A stretch of 64,000 nt of DNA from Reichenbachiella carrageenanivorans (lineage in GTDB: Bacteria > Bacteroidota > Bacteroidia > Cytophagales > Cyclobacteriaceae). A model generated the notes under the pieces. It did no database searches, was not told where the DNA came from, and saw only the letters and a program-made list of their open reading frames with translations. The first letter of the stretch is position 1. The number at the start of each line of letters is the position of its first letter. Shown in pieces: positions 54,337 to 63,847 of this stretch. Both the position numbers and the translations under genes were made by a program. Location: NCBI RefSeq assembly GCF_025639805.1, contig NZ_CP106735.1, forward strand, positions 496,001 to 560,000. Direction: 5' to 3'.

Positions 54337-55338
54337 TTACCTTCTAATTGCTCCCGAAGTATCGCCACCCATTAGACTTATGACGTTATCTAGGGACACC
54401 AAATTTACATCGCCAGGAACAGTATGCTTGAGTGCGCAAGCCGCTGATGCAAAATCCAAAGCTTTATCATCATCATAGTGCATCAATCCATAAATAAGAC
54501 CCGAAGCAAACGCATCTCCGGTCCCCACACGGTCGATGACGTGTGTGATGTTCAACATTTCGGTTTTATTATATTCTTTCCCGTTCCACATTTTGCCCTG
54601 TATTTGATTGTGAGAAGCACTGATGGATTTTCTGGTTTTACCTACCACTTTTTCAATTCTGGGATAGGCGTCCATAAGTCGCTTGGCTGAATATCGAAAC
54701 TTATCGTCTGGCTCTACCAAACCCAATATTTGATGAATGCCATAGCTACTGGTAATCACGATGTCACAATTTTTCACCAGCTCAGGCATCACTTCCTGCA
54801 TAGTCTTGCCATATTTCCACATATTATCACGAGAATTGATGTCTCCCGAAACCTTGATCCCCATTTTGTTGGCGGTCTTAATGGCATCCAGACAGCACTG
54901 TGCCGCTCCCTCCGAAATAGCTGGGGTGATCCCTGTCCAATGAAACCAATCGGCGTCTTTGAGCACGTCTTCCCAATCGATCATTTCAGGTTTTATTTGA
55001 GAAAAAGCAGATCCCTCTCTTTCGTAAATCACCTCACTGGGTCTGTGCACAGCACCTTTCTCCAAAAAATACATCCCCAGTTTATCTCCACCATAATACA
55101 CATGCTCGGTATTTAGCCAATGCATGCGCAAAAATTGAGTTGCTGCTTTACCCAGAGAGTTATTGGGAAAACGAGTGACATGGGTGGCCTTTACACCAAG
55201 ATAGGCTAATGAAATAGCCACATTTGCCTCTCCTCCTCCATACGCCAATTCAAAAGATGTCGCCTGTGAAAATTTTGAATATCCAGGGGGAGACAATCGC
55301 ATCATTACTTCTCCAAATGTTATTACTTTCTTAGCCAT
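54337..55338 (-). CDS. kdgK: 2-Keto-3-deoxygluconate kinase (PfkB family)
   Basis: The 333-residue ribokinase-fold enzyme phosphorylates 2-keto-3-deoxygluconate, the endpoint of alginate or pectin uronate catabolism. Visible features are GEVMMRLSPPGY, YGGGEANVAISLAYLG (33-48) and DRVGTGDAFASG with catalytic Asp275. It is about the usual length. It is encoded 77 bp after a PL6 lyase. The product would be cleaved by KDPG aldolase, which is not encoded in the window. Other sugar kinases of the family are possible but the N-terminus is typical of KdgK. Confidence 0.88.
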   Translation of the reverse strand: MAKKVITFGEVMMRLSPPGYSKFSQATSFELAYGGGEANVAISLAYLGVKATHVTRFPNNSLGKAATQFLRMHWLNTEHVYYGGDKLGMYFLEKGAVHRPSEVIYEREGSAFSQIKPEMIDWEDVLKDADWFHWTGITPAISEGAAQCCLDAIKTANKMGIKVSGDINSRDNMWKYGKTMQEVMPELVKNCDIVITSSYGIHQILGLVEPDDKFRYSAKRLMDAYPRIEKVVGKTRKSISASHNQIQGKMWNGKEYNKTEMLNITHVIDRVGTGDAFASGLIYGLMHYDDDKALDFASAACALKHTVPGDVNLVSLDNVISLMGGDTSGAIRR

Positions 55339-55415
55339 GCTCTTTATTTTTCGTATTCTAATGAATACCTCCTTAAAACTATACTTACTTGTCTAATCGT
55401 CATGCAGATTCATGA

Positions 55416-57731
55416 TCAATACATCAACTTCAGCGGCAAATTTTGCTCGGTGATGATTTTACCTGAGTTCTGAATCGTGTTGTCCGACTCCGAGTTGTTT
55501 TTGGCTCCCCATAGTCTCGTTACAAACTCTACTTTGTTGTTAAGAAACTCGTTGCCTGTGATCTCTACGTTGATAATGCCATAGGTATTGATCAATACAC
55601 CATCTTTTTCTTTACTTCCTGAGTTTATGAAAGTACTGCCTTTAACCACCAAGTTTCCTCCGACGGTAGATTCGTCATATCCTCCTCGATAATAATCGAT
55701 CACATTTTGATCAACAGCTTCAAATCGACAATTGATAATAGAAACATTTTCAGCATTATAGTCTCCCCTGTCATCCTCTTCAGCTGATAGCTCAATACCA
55801 TTGTTGCAATTTTTGATCACAGTAGATTCAAACCTGATAAATTCAGAAAATGAATATTTATAGGCTTTGAGTACATACTCGAAATTTGATATTTCAACGT
55901 CTTTTACCTTCAGGTTATAGAGGCTAGACATATTTTCTTTCAAACTCGAAAAGGCATAATTTTCACCTGTTCCTTCAAGATTCACCGATTTCAATATCAG
56001 CTTGGCTTTCGGATTCATTTCAAATGCCGGAGTTGTAGGCGATCCAGTATATACAATGGTCGATTGGCTTGCCGTATCAGCCGATACGATAGTTAGCTTT
56101 TTGTTGATTTTTAGGGGCGTATTCATTTCGTATTGCTTAGCCGCTAATTCGACAATATCTCCACTCTTGGCATTGGCTACAGCTTTAGCCAATTCTTGTG
56201 ATGTGTCCACAACATGGGTGCTGGGTGCTACTGTTGCAGGATTAGGGTCGTACCAATCTGGGCCATATAAAGACCGATCCATGACATTGGGCTTTGGTGC
56301 ATTCGCATCATTTATAGCGCCTACCAAATGGTTTTCTGTCCTAGAATTCCCCAACAAGTCCTTAGTGATTTTATCAAATTCGAACCCATTAAAAACCTCC
56401 ACATTCGGGAGATCACTTGTAGGCACCCAAATGTTTTCTTCTAATTCCTTCATTGTGAAATTCTGGACTTCGAGTCCATCCACACCTTCGAAATCTACGC
56501 CTTGATTATTAATCAAATTACTTTCAAAGTCTATCCCATCAATAGAATCATGGCGAAAGATGGGCATTTCATCTCCATGACCGTTGTAGATGAGGTTGTT
56601 GGCGAGCAACGTACGTATAGGTCTTTCGGATCGAATTTCTGACGCAGGGAGTACCTCCTTTTGGTCTACGTTTGACCCTACACCAAATTGCCATGGTGAG
56701 GTACAATTGACCCAAGTGTTGTAGGCCACTACCACATCCGTGACCTGAAAGTATCTATTGACTGCTGGGCGTCGAATGCCATTCATCATGGCAAGGGGTG
56801 CTCTAAAGATCTCACCTCGCAGATTGTAGAAATAATTGTTAGTCACCGAATGGCCAGTGCCTATAAGGCGAACGCCCCCTACCTCAGGAGAATCATCATC
56901 GCCGATGAAGTAATTGCCATCTACGATGCAGTAGTTACCATGTCTAGTCACCAGCGATCCCTGGCTTTTGTAGAAAACATTGTTTCTGAATTCGTTGAAA
57001 TTGCTTTTGCTAGAAATGATCTCCACTTCGCCATTGCACCGATCGAATAGATTGTTCGCTATCAAAGTGTGACTTGGCGACATAGAAGTCCCACTGTTTC
57101 CAATTTGAATGGTTTCGGCACTTGGACCTCCTTTTGGTGGTCTGGGGCCGAAGTAATTGTGATTGATCTGATGATAATTTTTAATGCTTTGATTGCCCTC
57201 TAAGTCAATTCTTACAGTTGGCCCACGGTTAGCCTTTCCTTCTAGATAGCAATGATCGAGTTGATTGTATCTGCCTCTGAATTGTACCCATAGGTCTGTC
57301 ATGTTCCGCTGAGCTTTATTGAAGTCTAAGATCACACAATTGGTCACTCGGCAATGGTTGGCGAATGTTTTGCTATCAATGGCAAACTGAATGACGGTAT
57401 TAGAAGGTGACGCCCCGTTTGTAAAATACAGACCATCTACCACCAAATATTCACCAGCCAATTTCAGATCTGATTGGCCTTGGATGATCACTTGGCCTGG
57501 TGTCTCTGCCCGAAGCACAATGGGTTGATCTTCGGTTCCGCTTCCTGTAAATTTGATTTGAATATCACTCCATTCTCCATTGGTCATGATGATTTCAGTG
57601 CCTGACTGGGCGTTCGAAATGGCATCCTCCAATTCAACTTTATTTGAAACTTTTATGCTCTTTTTAGGAGTTGATTGATCACAACTGGCCAACGTCGCAA
57701 ATAGTGTAAATAGTAAAAGTAAGTGTTTCAT
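55416..57731 (-). CDS. PL6-family polysaccharide lyase (alginate lyase/chondroitinase B type), lipoprotein
   Basis: The 771-residue lipoprotein (lipobox LASC, Cys17) has a first parallel beta-helix (about 25-440) and a second one (about 510-771), an arrangement known from two-domain PL6 alginate lyases. In EVEIISSKSN and VTRHGN, Glu235, Glu237, Lys242 and Arg263 lie at the same spacing as the calcium ligands and the Lys/Arg pair known in AlyGC. In the same gapless register the third calcium ligand, Asn, would fall on Pro203, so metal binding may differ. The neighbouring KdgK favours alginate over glycosaminoglycan. It is probably exposed at the cell surface. Confidence 0.88.
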   Translation of the reverse strand: MKHLLLLFTLFATLASCDQSTPKKSIKVSNKVELEDAISNAQSGTEIIMTNGEWSDIQIKFTGSGTEDQPIVLRAETPGQVIIQGQSDLKLAGEYLVVDGLYFTNGASPSNTVIQFAIDSKTFANHCRVTNCVILDFNKAQRNMTDLWVQFRGRYNQLDHCYLEGKANRGPTVRIDLEGNQSIKNYHQINHNYFGPRPPKGGPSAETIQIGNSGTSMSPSHTLIANNLFDRCNGEVEIISSKSNFNEFRNNVFYKSQGSLVTRHGNYCIVDGNYFIGDDDSPEVGGVRLIGTGHSVTNNYFYNLRGEIFRAPLAMMNGIRRPAVNRYFQVTDVVVAYNTWVNCTSPWQFGVGSNVDQKEVLPASEIRSERPIRTLLANNLIYNGHGDEMPIFRHDSIDGIDFESNLINNQGVDFEGVDGLEVQNFTMKELEENIWVPTSDLPNVEVFNGFEFDKITKDLLGNSRTENHLVGAINDANAPKPNVMDRSLYGPDWYDPNPATVAPSTHVVDTSQELAKAVANAKSGDIVELAAKQYEMNTPLKINKKLTIVSADTASQSTIVYTGSPTTPAFEMNPKAKLILKSVNLEGTGENYAFSSLKENMSSLYNLKVKDVEISNFEYVLKAYKYSFSEFIRFESTVIKNCNNGIELSAEEDDRGDYNAENVSIINCRFEAVDQNVIDYYRGGYDESTVGGNLVVKGSTFINSGSKEKDGVLINTYGIINVEITGNEFLNNKVEFVTRLWGAKNNSESDNTIQNSGKIITEQNLPLKLMY

Positions 57732-57760
57732 ATGTATCGTAGTTTTTGTTTAGGTTGACA

Positions 57761-58708
57761 CTAAGCATTTTGCCACAACTGTTGAATGGCCGTCAGATCT
57801 TTTTTCATGGCATCAAAAACCACTTGCTGATCTACGCTGATGTCGGGCAGCCCTTTTTCGGCTCCTCCTAGTGGGTATTCAAGATGCAGACTGACAGGAG
57901 GTTTCAATCCAAAACTTTTCAAAAGCTGAAAATACGAATTAAAATCTACCATTCCTTCTCCAATCGGAACATTTACTATTTTCCACTTACCACTCACTTT
58001 GCCCCATTTAAAATCTTTGAGTACGATTGTTTTGATCTGACTGCGGAGAAGTTTCACCCCATTCGACCAAGAACGACCTCCTTCCGCCACGGCATGACGG
58101 ATGTCGTATTGTGCACCAAAATACTTCGGATTGGCGGTTCCCAATATTTTTTTCACCTCCCACACAGAAGAACCAATGCTCGTCCCAGAGTGGTTTTGAT
58201 AGCACCCTACGATACCGTATTGCGCATTCAAATCGCTCAACTCACGTACTTTGTCTTCATAATAATCCAGCGATTCTTCAAATGACCAATCTGCTTTGTA
58301 TTTGAACCAATTGCTTCTATAAAACTTTACTCCTTGAGCAGCAGCTGATTTGATGATATCCGCATCCAATGGATTGCTCGCATCTGAAATGGCTGTTGTG
58401 ATCATGTCACACGAAAGTCCGGCACTTTTGATATCGTTGATGGCTTTAGGCAATTCTTCTTTCACCTTTTCAGGAAAAACATGTCCTTTCGGACGAACGG
58501 TTAGGTCTAATCCATAAAAGCCTATATCTGCAGCAACTTGGGCAGCAGCTTTCCAATCCAAAAATTGAAGATGCTTAGAGAAAATATGAACTTCTAGCGG
58601 ATCTTTTTTTTGATCAAAATCAAATAAATGAATGGGAGAAGGTACCAAAGGGGTAGTCAGAGCCGCTACGCCTATTTTTTTAATGAACGTTCGTCTGGAG
58701 TTGGTCAT
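57761..58708 (-). CDS. Tat-exported TIM-barrel sugar isomerase/epimerase
   Basis: The protein has 315 residues from the ATG at 58708, placing a twin-arginine signal (NSRRTFIKKIGVAAL) at the N-terminus. The fold is the AP-endonuclease-2-type TIM barrel: FSKHLQFLD, AADIGFYGLDLTVR, YQNHSG, AQYDIRHAVAEGG and SLHLEYPLGG provide the usual metal-binding Glu/His residues. Tat export suggests a periplasmic enzyme folded with its cofactor. The substrate is not known. It is the first gene of the leftward PL6-KdgK cluster (29-bp gap to the lyase gene). Confidence 0.8.
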   Translation of the reverse strand: MTNSRRTFIKKIGVAALTTPLVPSPIHLFDFDQKKDPLEVHIFSKHLQFLDWKAAAQVAADIGFYGLDLTVRPKGHVFPEKVKEELPKAINDIKSAGLSCDMITTAISDASNPLDADIIKSAAAQGVKFYRSNWFKYKADWSFEESLDYYEDKVRELSDLNAQYGIVGCYQNHSGTSIGSSVWEVKKILGTANPKYFGAQYDIRHAVAEGGRSWSNGVKLLRSQIKTIVLKDFKWGKVSGKWKIVNVPIGEGMVDFNSYFQLLKSFGLKPPVSLHLEYPLGGAEKGLPDISVDQQVVFDAMKKDLTAIQQLWQNA

Positions 58709-59084
58709 ATGCTTTTTTGTCCTGCACTTATTAGTAAGTAAACTGGCCAAATAGGTGATTCTTCAAAGCATACTACGGCATAACTACCGTGATCTTGTTG
58801 TTTTTTGCCACAGCACCACCAACTATCTATCCAGCACTCCAAAATATAACCTTTATATGACTATATAAACATCAAAAAAGATTTATTCTCTGGAAATTCG
58901 GAGTACTTGTTCTTTGCTGTTGGTCACACCCTTAGAAAATAGGCTAACTCAAAATCATTTGGAAACGGAACAACTAGCCTCGAAAGCCCTTGACAAGATG
59001 GCTACTTTGCAAAACCAGAAAGAGCCAACACCGGACCGACTAAGTGCTGACTCTTTTCTGATTGCTGTTGTGGTATTCAAAAAC
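58709..59084. other. 376-bp intergenic region, no convincing gene
   Basis: This gap separates the end of the beta-helix protein gene from the TIM-barrel gene, both on the minus strand. An 80-codon plus-strand frame (58914-59156) overlaps the next gene by 72 bp, has no recognisable motif and is not called. The region contains a terminator-like stem (59016-59060) and, on the minus strand, TATATTTTG (plus 58840-58848) as an imperfect -7 box that could serve the TIM-barrel/PL6/KdgK genes, with a leader of about 120 nt. Confidence 0.5.
59016..59060 (-). terminator. Likely terminator of the beta-helix protein gene
   Basis: On the minus strand, CAGAAAAGAGTCAGCAC pairs with GTGTTGGCTCTTTCTG, with one bulged A, G-T pairs and a 12-nt loop that can itself close (CGG/CCG). 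It starts 24 bp past the stop at 59085. A GTTTTG run follows. The T-run is short, but the long stem and position fit a transcription terminator. Confidence 0.5.
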
Positions 59085-62000
59085 CTACTTCTTAATAAAC
59101 TTGGTCACTGTAGACCGCTCTCCTATGGCATGGATAAAGTAAATCCCAGCTTCTAGATCGTCTATCGCAATGGCTTGGTCAGTGGCTGTGATTTGCTTGA
59201 GCAATCTGCCTTTGATATCCAATAGCGAATAAGTATGTACGAATCGGTCGCTACTGATCCTAATGTACTCGCTCGACGGATTGGGGTAGATGTGTAGCTG
59301 ACCTCCACGGTCATTATCAACAGAGAGCGCTACGGGCATATTCGCATCTATGCTGAAAGTGCCCTCACTATTGCCGTTGCCTGCTGCGTCTGTAGCTGAG
59401 CCTGCGGCTATTGCCACTGTGACTGTGCCATGGGCTAGCGGTGTCAACGTCACGCTATAGGTATCGCCTGTGCCCAAAAAGCCACTGGCTTCGACATTGC
59501 TAAGCGTGAGGTCTTCTATGGTAAATCCTGTAACCACCTCGCTAAAGACGATACTGACCTCGAATGCTGCCGAAACTGGCGCTGTAGCCATGCTACTGAT
59601 CATGACAGATGGCGTGATTTCATCCACATCAGTGACGGTAATCGTCACCTCCTGATTAAGCGAATGCGTTCCATCACTGGCGATCACGTTGATCACGTAG
59701 GTGTTGCTGGCGTCTGCATCGATAGGAGACTCAAAGTCAGGAGTAGCCTTAAAGGTCACTACTCCTGTGTTCGCTACTAGATCGAAGAGGGCTTCGTCAA
59801 GGGCTGTTCCTAAGCTATAAGTCATGACATTGATACTTTGAACTACTGCCGTATATGCCGTGCCAGTCGCATTTTCCGCAAAGTTTGCTGTGGTCTCTGA
59901 GGCAAATTCAGGATCCACGTTTTCGTAAGCCCCCATGTCTATATGATCCGTGCTAGCCACTCCATCATAGAGACGAGGGTTCCCAGCCAAATCCACGTCA
60001 TTGGCTAAGTCTCCACCAGCACTGGTGTAGAAGCTATTGCTTCCAGCATTTACTGCTGGGCTCGTTTGTACAAGACTATAATCTCCATTGGCCAAATCAG
60101 TGAAGATGTCCGTATCTGTCAAGGCAGTGGCATCTATGTTGCCCTCTTCGGTGGTGGTGGTGCCTTTGATCAGGCTATTTTGAGGCGTATAAGCTCCAAA
60201 TACATCATCCCAGACGATACTGTTCTTTAGGCTTGGGATAGCATTATTTTCATTATAGATGCCATCACCTTCGCCCGTATCTGTATTGCCTACTACGGTA
60301 ATATTCACAAATGTAGGCGTTGAGCTGTCTACATTATATATAGCTCCTCCACTGGTGCTTGCTTGATTGTCTATAAAAAGCACATTGCTCAACACGGGTG
60401 ATGACTGATCCTGATTCGCCATAGCACCACCATCCTTGGCCTTATTATTTCTAAAGACGCTATTGCGAACTATAGGAGATGATTGATAGCTGAACATACC
60501 TCCACCAGACTCTGTATTAAAATTTCCATACAATAAAAGGTTTTCATAAAGGGGCGAGGAGATAGAGTTGTAAACACCAGCACCTGAACATTGATAAATA
60601 GGGTTGCCATTTACTGTTATGTTATTATTATTCTCACCATTGGCGCCAGTGATGGTAAAGCCATTTAATAAGGCCGTACCCATATCGCCACTACTAACCA
60701 TTACCCTAATGGAATTTTCACTATTGTTGGCAAAATCACTTTCATCGTCACCGTCTACATCACCACTTAGTATGGTACCAGTATTGCCTGAGCTTGGCAA
60801 AATCCGGGTATCAGTAAGGTCATTGATTCCATTATCTGGATCAAATCCTCCATACAACTGAACGTTTTTGACCATAGAGAAGCTATTGTCACGACCTTGG
60901 TCGGTGCCAAATTTGGCACCATCCTCTGGGCTGTACATCGGCTTGTAAGTCCCAGTGGCTACATATATTTTTAATGGAGTGGTTTCCCAAGCATTGTCAT
61001 AATTTTCTTTCGCCCAAACCATGGCATCTGCCAATTCGGTAATGGCATTTTCCCATGAATCGCCACTTTCATTACTGTCTTTTACGTTTTTGTTGACGTA
61101 GAGTATGTTGTTGGCACCTGGAGAGGTGGGCTCCTTACGGATTCTCTGAAGCTCATAGGCACCCACATCGATCACATCATCAGCAGGAGGGCCATCATAA
61201 AGCCTCACATTGCCCGCTAGATCTACATCAGCAGCCAAGTCTCCTCCAGCATTGGTGTATAAGTCATTGCTTCCAGCATTTATGGCAGGGCTAGTGTTTT
61301 TCAAAGTATAATCACCGTTGTCAGGATCAGCAAATACGTCAGCTTCATTATAGGCTGTGCCATCCAGATTGCCACTCAAATGGAATCCTTGTATTAGACT
61401 ATACTTTGCATCTGGAGCGGAACTTTCGACGAGAATATCGGGGGTAATAGAGGCTGTGTTTCCAAAAATAATGGTGTTATTGAGTTTGGCATTAGAAGCA
61501 GCGACAAAGGAAACTCCACCTCCTACGAAGGCATTGTTTCTAGCGACGGTCACATTGGTCAATACAGGCGTAGAACTGGTACTATACATGCCGCCACCAT
61601 TGGTAGCTTGATTCTCGCTTAGAATCACATTGATCAAAATGGGGGAACAATTGACAATGTAAATACCACCACCTTGGCCACTACCACCCTGGTTCGCAGT
61701 ATTACCTGTAATGATTAAGTTGCGGAGCGTGGGTGAGGCATTTAGAACATAGATTCCTCCTCCTTGGTCAATATTTCCTCCTCCGGTAATCACCAGGCCA
61801 TCCAAAGTGTTTGGTGAAGGATCTACTGGTGGATAATTAATGGTGATTACCCGCTGGTTCCCGTTGCTTTTTAGAATAGTCGCGTTACTTGCATCATTGG
61901 AAAAGTTGCTTAGGTCACGTTCAGCCAATGTAGTTTCGGCACCTGTGAAGCTGCCATATATCTCCATTCCTTCTTTGGGGGTAATAGCGGCAGTAAGCAA

Positions 62001-62255
62001 GTATTCACCTTTTTTTACAAAAATGACATCTCCAATTTCGCCATTATTGATCGCCGTTTGCAGGTCGTCGTAGGCACTGGCCCAAGAGCTACCATCACCG
62101 CCACTGGCTGCATTGATATCTACATAGCTGTCGGCTGTGGTCTGGGCATAGGATGTCGAAGCTGTCAAGGTAAGTATGAGGGCGATCATCAATCCCTTCA
62201 TACTATTCAAAAAATCTGTGCGCTTCCCTTGGGGATATTTTAATGTCGTGTTCAT
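59085..62255 (-). CDS. T9SS-secreted right-handed beta-helix protein with cadherin-like and Ig-like domains
   Basis: The 1056-residue protein opens with a signal peptide; Met19 (62201) is an alternative start that leaves a tidier leader. Two parallel beta-helix blocks (about 45-370 and 385-760) contain choice-of-anchor-Q type signatures (GGIYVLNASPTLRNLIITGN, AINAGSNDLYTNAGGDLAADVDLAGN, repeated later). A cadherin-like domain (about 775-875, TPDFESPIDADASNTYVINVIASDG), an Ig-like domain (880-970) and a T9SS tail (980-1056, YPNPSSEYIRISS) follow. No catalytic triad of a lyase is evident. It is probably a surface adhesion or glycan-binding protein. Confidence 0.85.
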   Translation of the reverse strand: MNTTLKYPQGKRTDFLNSMKGLMIALILTLTASTSYAQTTADSYVDINAASGGDGSSWASAYDDLQTAINNGEIGDVIFVKKGEYLLTAAITPKEGMEIYGSFTGAETTLAERDLSNFSNDASNATILKSNGNQRVITINYPPVDPSPNTLDGLVITGGGNIDQGGGIYVLNASPTLRNLIITGNTANQGGSGQGGGIYIVNCSPILINVILSENQATNGGGMYSTSSTPVLTNVTVARNNAFVGGGVSFVAASNAKLNNTIIFGNTASITPDILVESSAPDAKYSLIQGFHLSGNLDGTAYNEADVFADPDNGDYTLKNTSPAINAGSNDLYTNAGGDLAADVDLAGNVRLYDGPPADDVIDVGAYELQRIRKEPTSPGANNILYVNKNVKDSNESGDSWENAITELADAMVWAKENYDNAWETTPLKIYVATGTYKPMYSPEDGAKFGTDQGRDNSFSMVKNVQLYGGFDPDNGINDLTDTRILPSSGNTGTILSGDVDGDDESDFANNSENSIRVMVSSGDMGTALLNGFTITGANGENNNNITVNGNPIYQCSGAGVYNSISSPLYENLLLYGNFNTESGGGMFSYQSSPIVRNSVFRNNKAKDGGAMANQDQSSPVLSNVLFIDNQASTSGGAIYNVDSSTPTFVNITVVGNTDTGEGDGIYNENNAIPSLKNSIVWDDVFGAYTPQNSLIKGTTTTEEGNIDATALTDTDIFTDLANGDYSLVQTSPAVNAGSNSFYTSAGGDLANDVDLAGNPRLYDGVASTDHIDMGAYENVDPEFASETTANFAENATGTAYTAVVQSINVMTYSLGTALDEALFDLVANTGVVTFKATPDFESPIDADASNTYVINVIASDGTHSLNQEVTITVTDVDEITPSVMISSMATAPVSAAFEVSIVFSEVVTGFTIEDLTLSNVEASGFLGTGDTYSVTLTPLAHGTVTVAIAAGSATDAAGNGNSEGTFSIDANMPVALSVDNDRGGQLHIYPNPSSEYIRISSDRFVHTYSLLDIKGRLLKQITATDQAIAIDDLEAGIYFIHAIGERSTVTKFIKK

Positions 62256-62321
62256 ATCTCAAATTTTTGCTTAAAATGTAGACTCCATTTGCACACCCAA
62301 TGAGGCATACATCTGGAAGTG

Positions 62322-62357
62322 CTAAACTAGGTATACAGTAGGGTAGCGGTCAAAAAA
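62322..62357 (-). promoter_or_regulatory. Possible promoter for the beta-helix protein gene
   Basis: On the minus strand TTTTTTG (plus 62351-62357), a 21-bp spacer, then TAGTTTAG (plus 62322-62329) approximates the Bacteroidota -33/-7 pattern with one -7 mismatch. Initiation would be near 62315, about 60 bp before the start. A weak GGGTG/CCACCC stem just upstream (62363-62380) may instead end transcription of the LuxR-type gene. Confidence 0.4.
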
Positions 62358-62416
62358 GCAGCGGGTAGTTTTTCCCACCCTTATGGGTAAATGGCTAGAT
62401 ATGAGATAGTTAAAAA

Positions 62417-63796
62417 TCAGTACCCTTGTGTCTGTTCGCTAGAAATGCTAACCAGTTTGCTCCCAGCTTCTTTACGATTGTTCACATTGAGCTTGTCAAA
62501 AATGTTTCTGATATGATACTTTACCGTGTTTTGACTGATGAAGTGCTTGTTAGCTATGTCTTTATTGGTACTCCCGCCAGATATATCTTGGAGTATCTCT
62601 ATTTCTTTGAGCGTAAAGCGATAGCGCTTGATCAATTCTAAGGTGTGGGTTTCCTTTTCATTAGAGTTTTCATGAAAATGGCTAAGCTGAGCGGTATAGT
62701 CAACAATCTTTTGTCTCATCTCATGGTTTTTCAAAGACAACCTTTTGGACTGATAAATAATAACGTAAGTAAAAACGGCCATTTCGAAAACTGAACCTAC
62801 CTTGTACCATACGAATGAAATATTCATAAACTGTAGGCCAAAATATGGACTGAGATAATACCCATGGGCCACAAACAGCGGAATGCCATAGGCCAAGAAA
62901 AACATGCCAGATTCTAAGGATTTAGTTTTTCTCCAAAGTAAATAACCAGATAAACAAAATACATCCAAGGCCAGCAGCACGACCAATTCAGTAGTTACAT
63001 AATACCAAAAGCTACCGTGCGTAAGGAGTACGCCGATATTGAGCAACTGTGAGAGCACCACTAGCCCAATGCCTATTCGATACAACCTAGGATAGTCTCG
63101 GCTGATACGCAAGTAGCTCTCGATACAAAAGATACAGCTGATGCCCAAAATACTGTTGATGGTGGGTTCGATATATTCGTTGATGCCTTCTGCGCCAAAT
63201 AATAACGCAAAACTACCATCTTTATACACGGCATTGGCAGACATGCATATGGTCATGAAGATGTAATACAGGTAAGTTTTGTGGCTGAGATTGAGATAGG
63301 AAAAAAAATTTATCATCAAGATGCAGATCACAATACCATAGTAAGCACCTGTACCTAGGATTTCGAGCTGCTCCGATCTATAATACTCCACTTCCTCGAG
63401 CAACTGAAGCGGTATTCGGGCTTCAAGCAAGCAGTCTACTTTCAAATAATACGTAGTGGTTTTCTGAGTTGGCAGCAAACGGAAATGAACAAACCGTGTT
63501 TTTTCTGTCCGTGATATCTCTACATCTTGTTGGTAAAGCCAAGCACGTGTGATGTGGGCTTCGGGGATATGCAACACATAAGCCTCTGAGGTGGCTGGTA
63601 TCTCGATTTTGAACCAATATACTCCATTATTGATCCCCTCATAGATCGGCTCGGTATAGGATAGCCAGTCTTGATTACTTGTTTTTTTGATCTGTAAAAG
63701 GGGCTCCTCACTCTTCTGGTAGTGAATAGTTTGTGCATAGGATTGTGACCACCCTACCAAGAACAAAAACAACAGACACCACAATTTAGCAGTCAT
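62417..63796 (-). CDS. 7TM-DISM membrane receptor fused to a LuxR-type DNA-binding domain
   Basis: The protein has 459 residues from the ATG at 63796, giving a signal peptide ending near SYAQ; a start at 63847 adds 17 residues. Residues about 30-150 form the extracytoplasmic 7TMR-DISM sensing domain (YWFKIEIPATSEAYVLHIPEAHITRAWLY). Seven hydrophobic segments follow (about 160-360, for example GAYYGIVICILMINFFSYL), then a short coiled linker and a LuxR-type helix-turn-helix (RFTLKEIEILQDISGGSTNKDIANKHFISQNTVKYHIRNIFDKLNV). It is an inner-membrane one-component sensor that should bind DNA from the membrane. It is upstream of the beta-helix protein gene, its most likely target. The ligand is unknown. 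Confidence 0.88.
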   Translation of the reverse strand: MTAKLWCLLFLFLVGWSQSYAQTIHYQKSEEPLLQIKKTSNQDWLSYTEPIYEGINNGVYWFKIEIPATSEAYVLHIPEAHITRAWLYQQDVEISRTEKTRFVHFRLLPTQKTTTYYLKVDCLLEARIPLQLLEEVEYYRSEQLEILGTGAYYGIVICILMINFFSYLNLSHKTYLYYIFMTICMSANAVYKDGSFALLFGAEGINEYIEPTINSILGISCIFCIESYLRISRDYPRLYRIGIGLVVLSQLLNIGVLLTHGSFWYYVTTELVVLLALDVFCLSGYLLWRKTKSLESGMFFLAYGIPLFVAHGYYLSPYFGLQFMNISFVWYKVGSVFEMAVFTYVIIYQSKRLSLKNHEMRQKIVDYTAQLSHFHENSNEKETHTLELIKRYRFTLKEIEILQDISGGSTNKDIANKHFISQNTVKYHIRNIFDKLNVNNRKEAGSKLVSISSEQTQGY

Positions 63797-63847
63797 TGAC
63801 AATCTCTTTCCATTAGCTATGGCAATAATAGAGTTGAACTTGATCAA

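Noticed and set aside
56002..56505. 167-codon plus-strand frame opposite the PL6 lyase gene
   Set aside because: It is antisense to a gene with clear catalytic residues and has no identifiable motif.
58914..59156. 80-codon plus-strand frame in the gap after the beta-helix gene
   Set aside because: It overlaps the end of the beta-helix gene by 72 bp, crosses a terminator-like stem and shows no recognisable features.
62363..62380. GGGTAG...CCACCC stem as a terminator of the DISM-LuxR gene
   Set aside because: The arms are only about 4 bp and overlap the more plausible promoter of the next gene.
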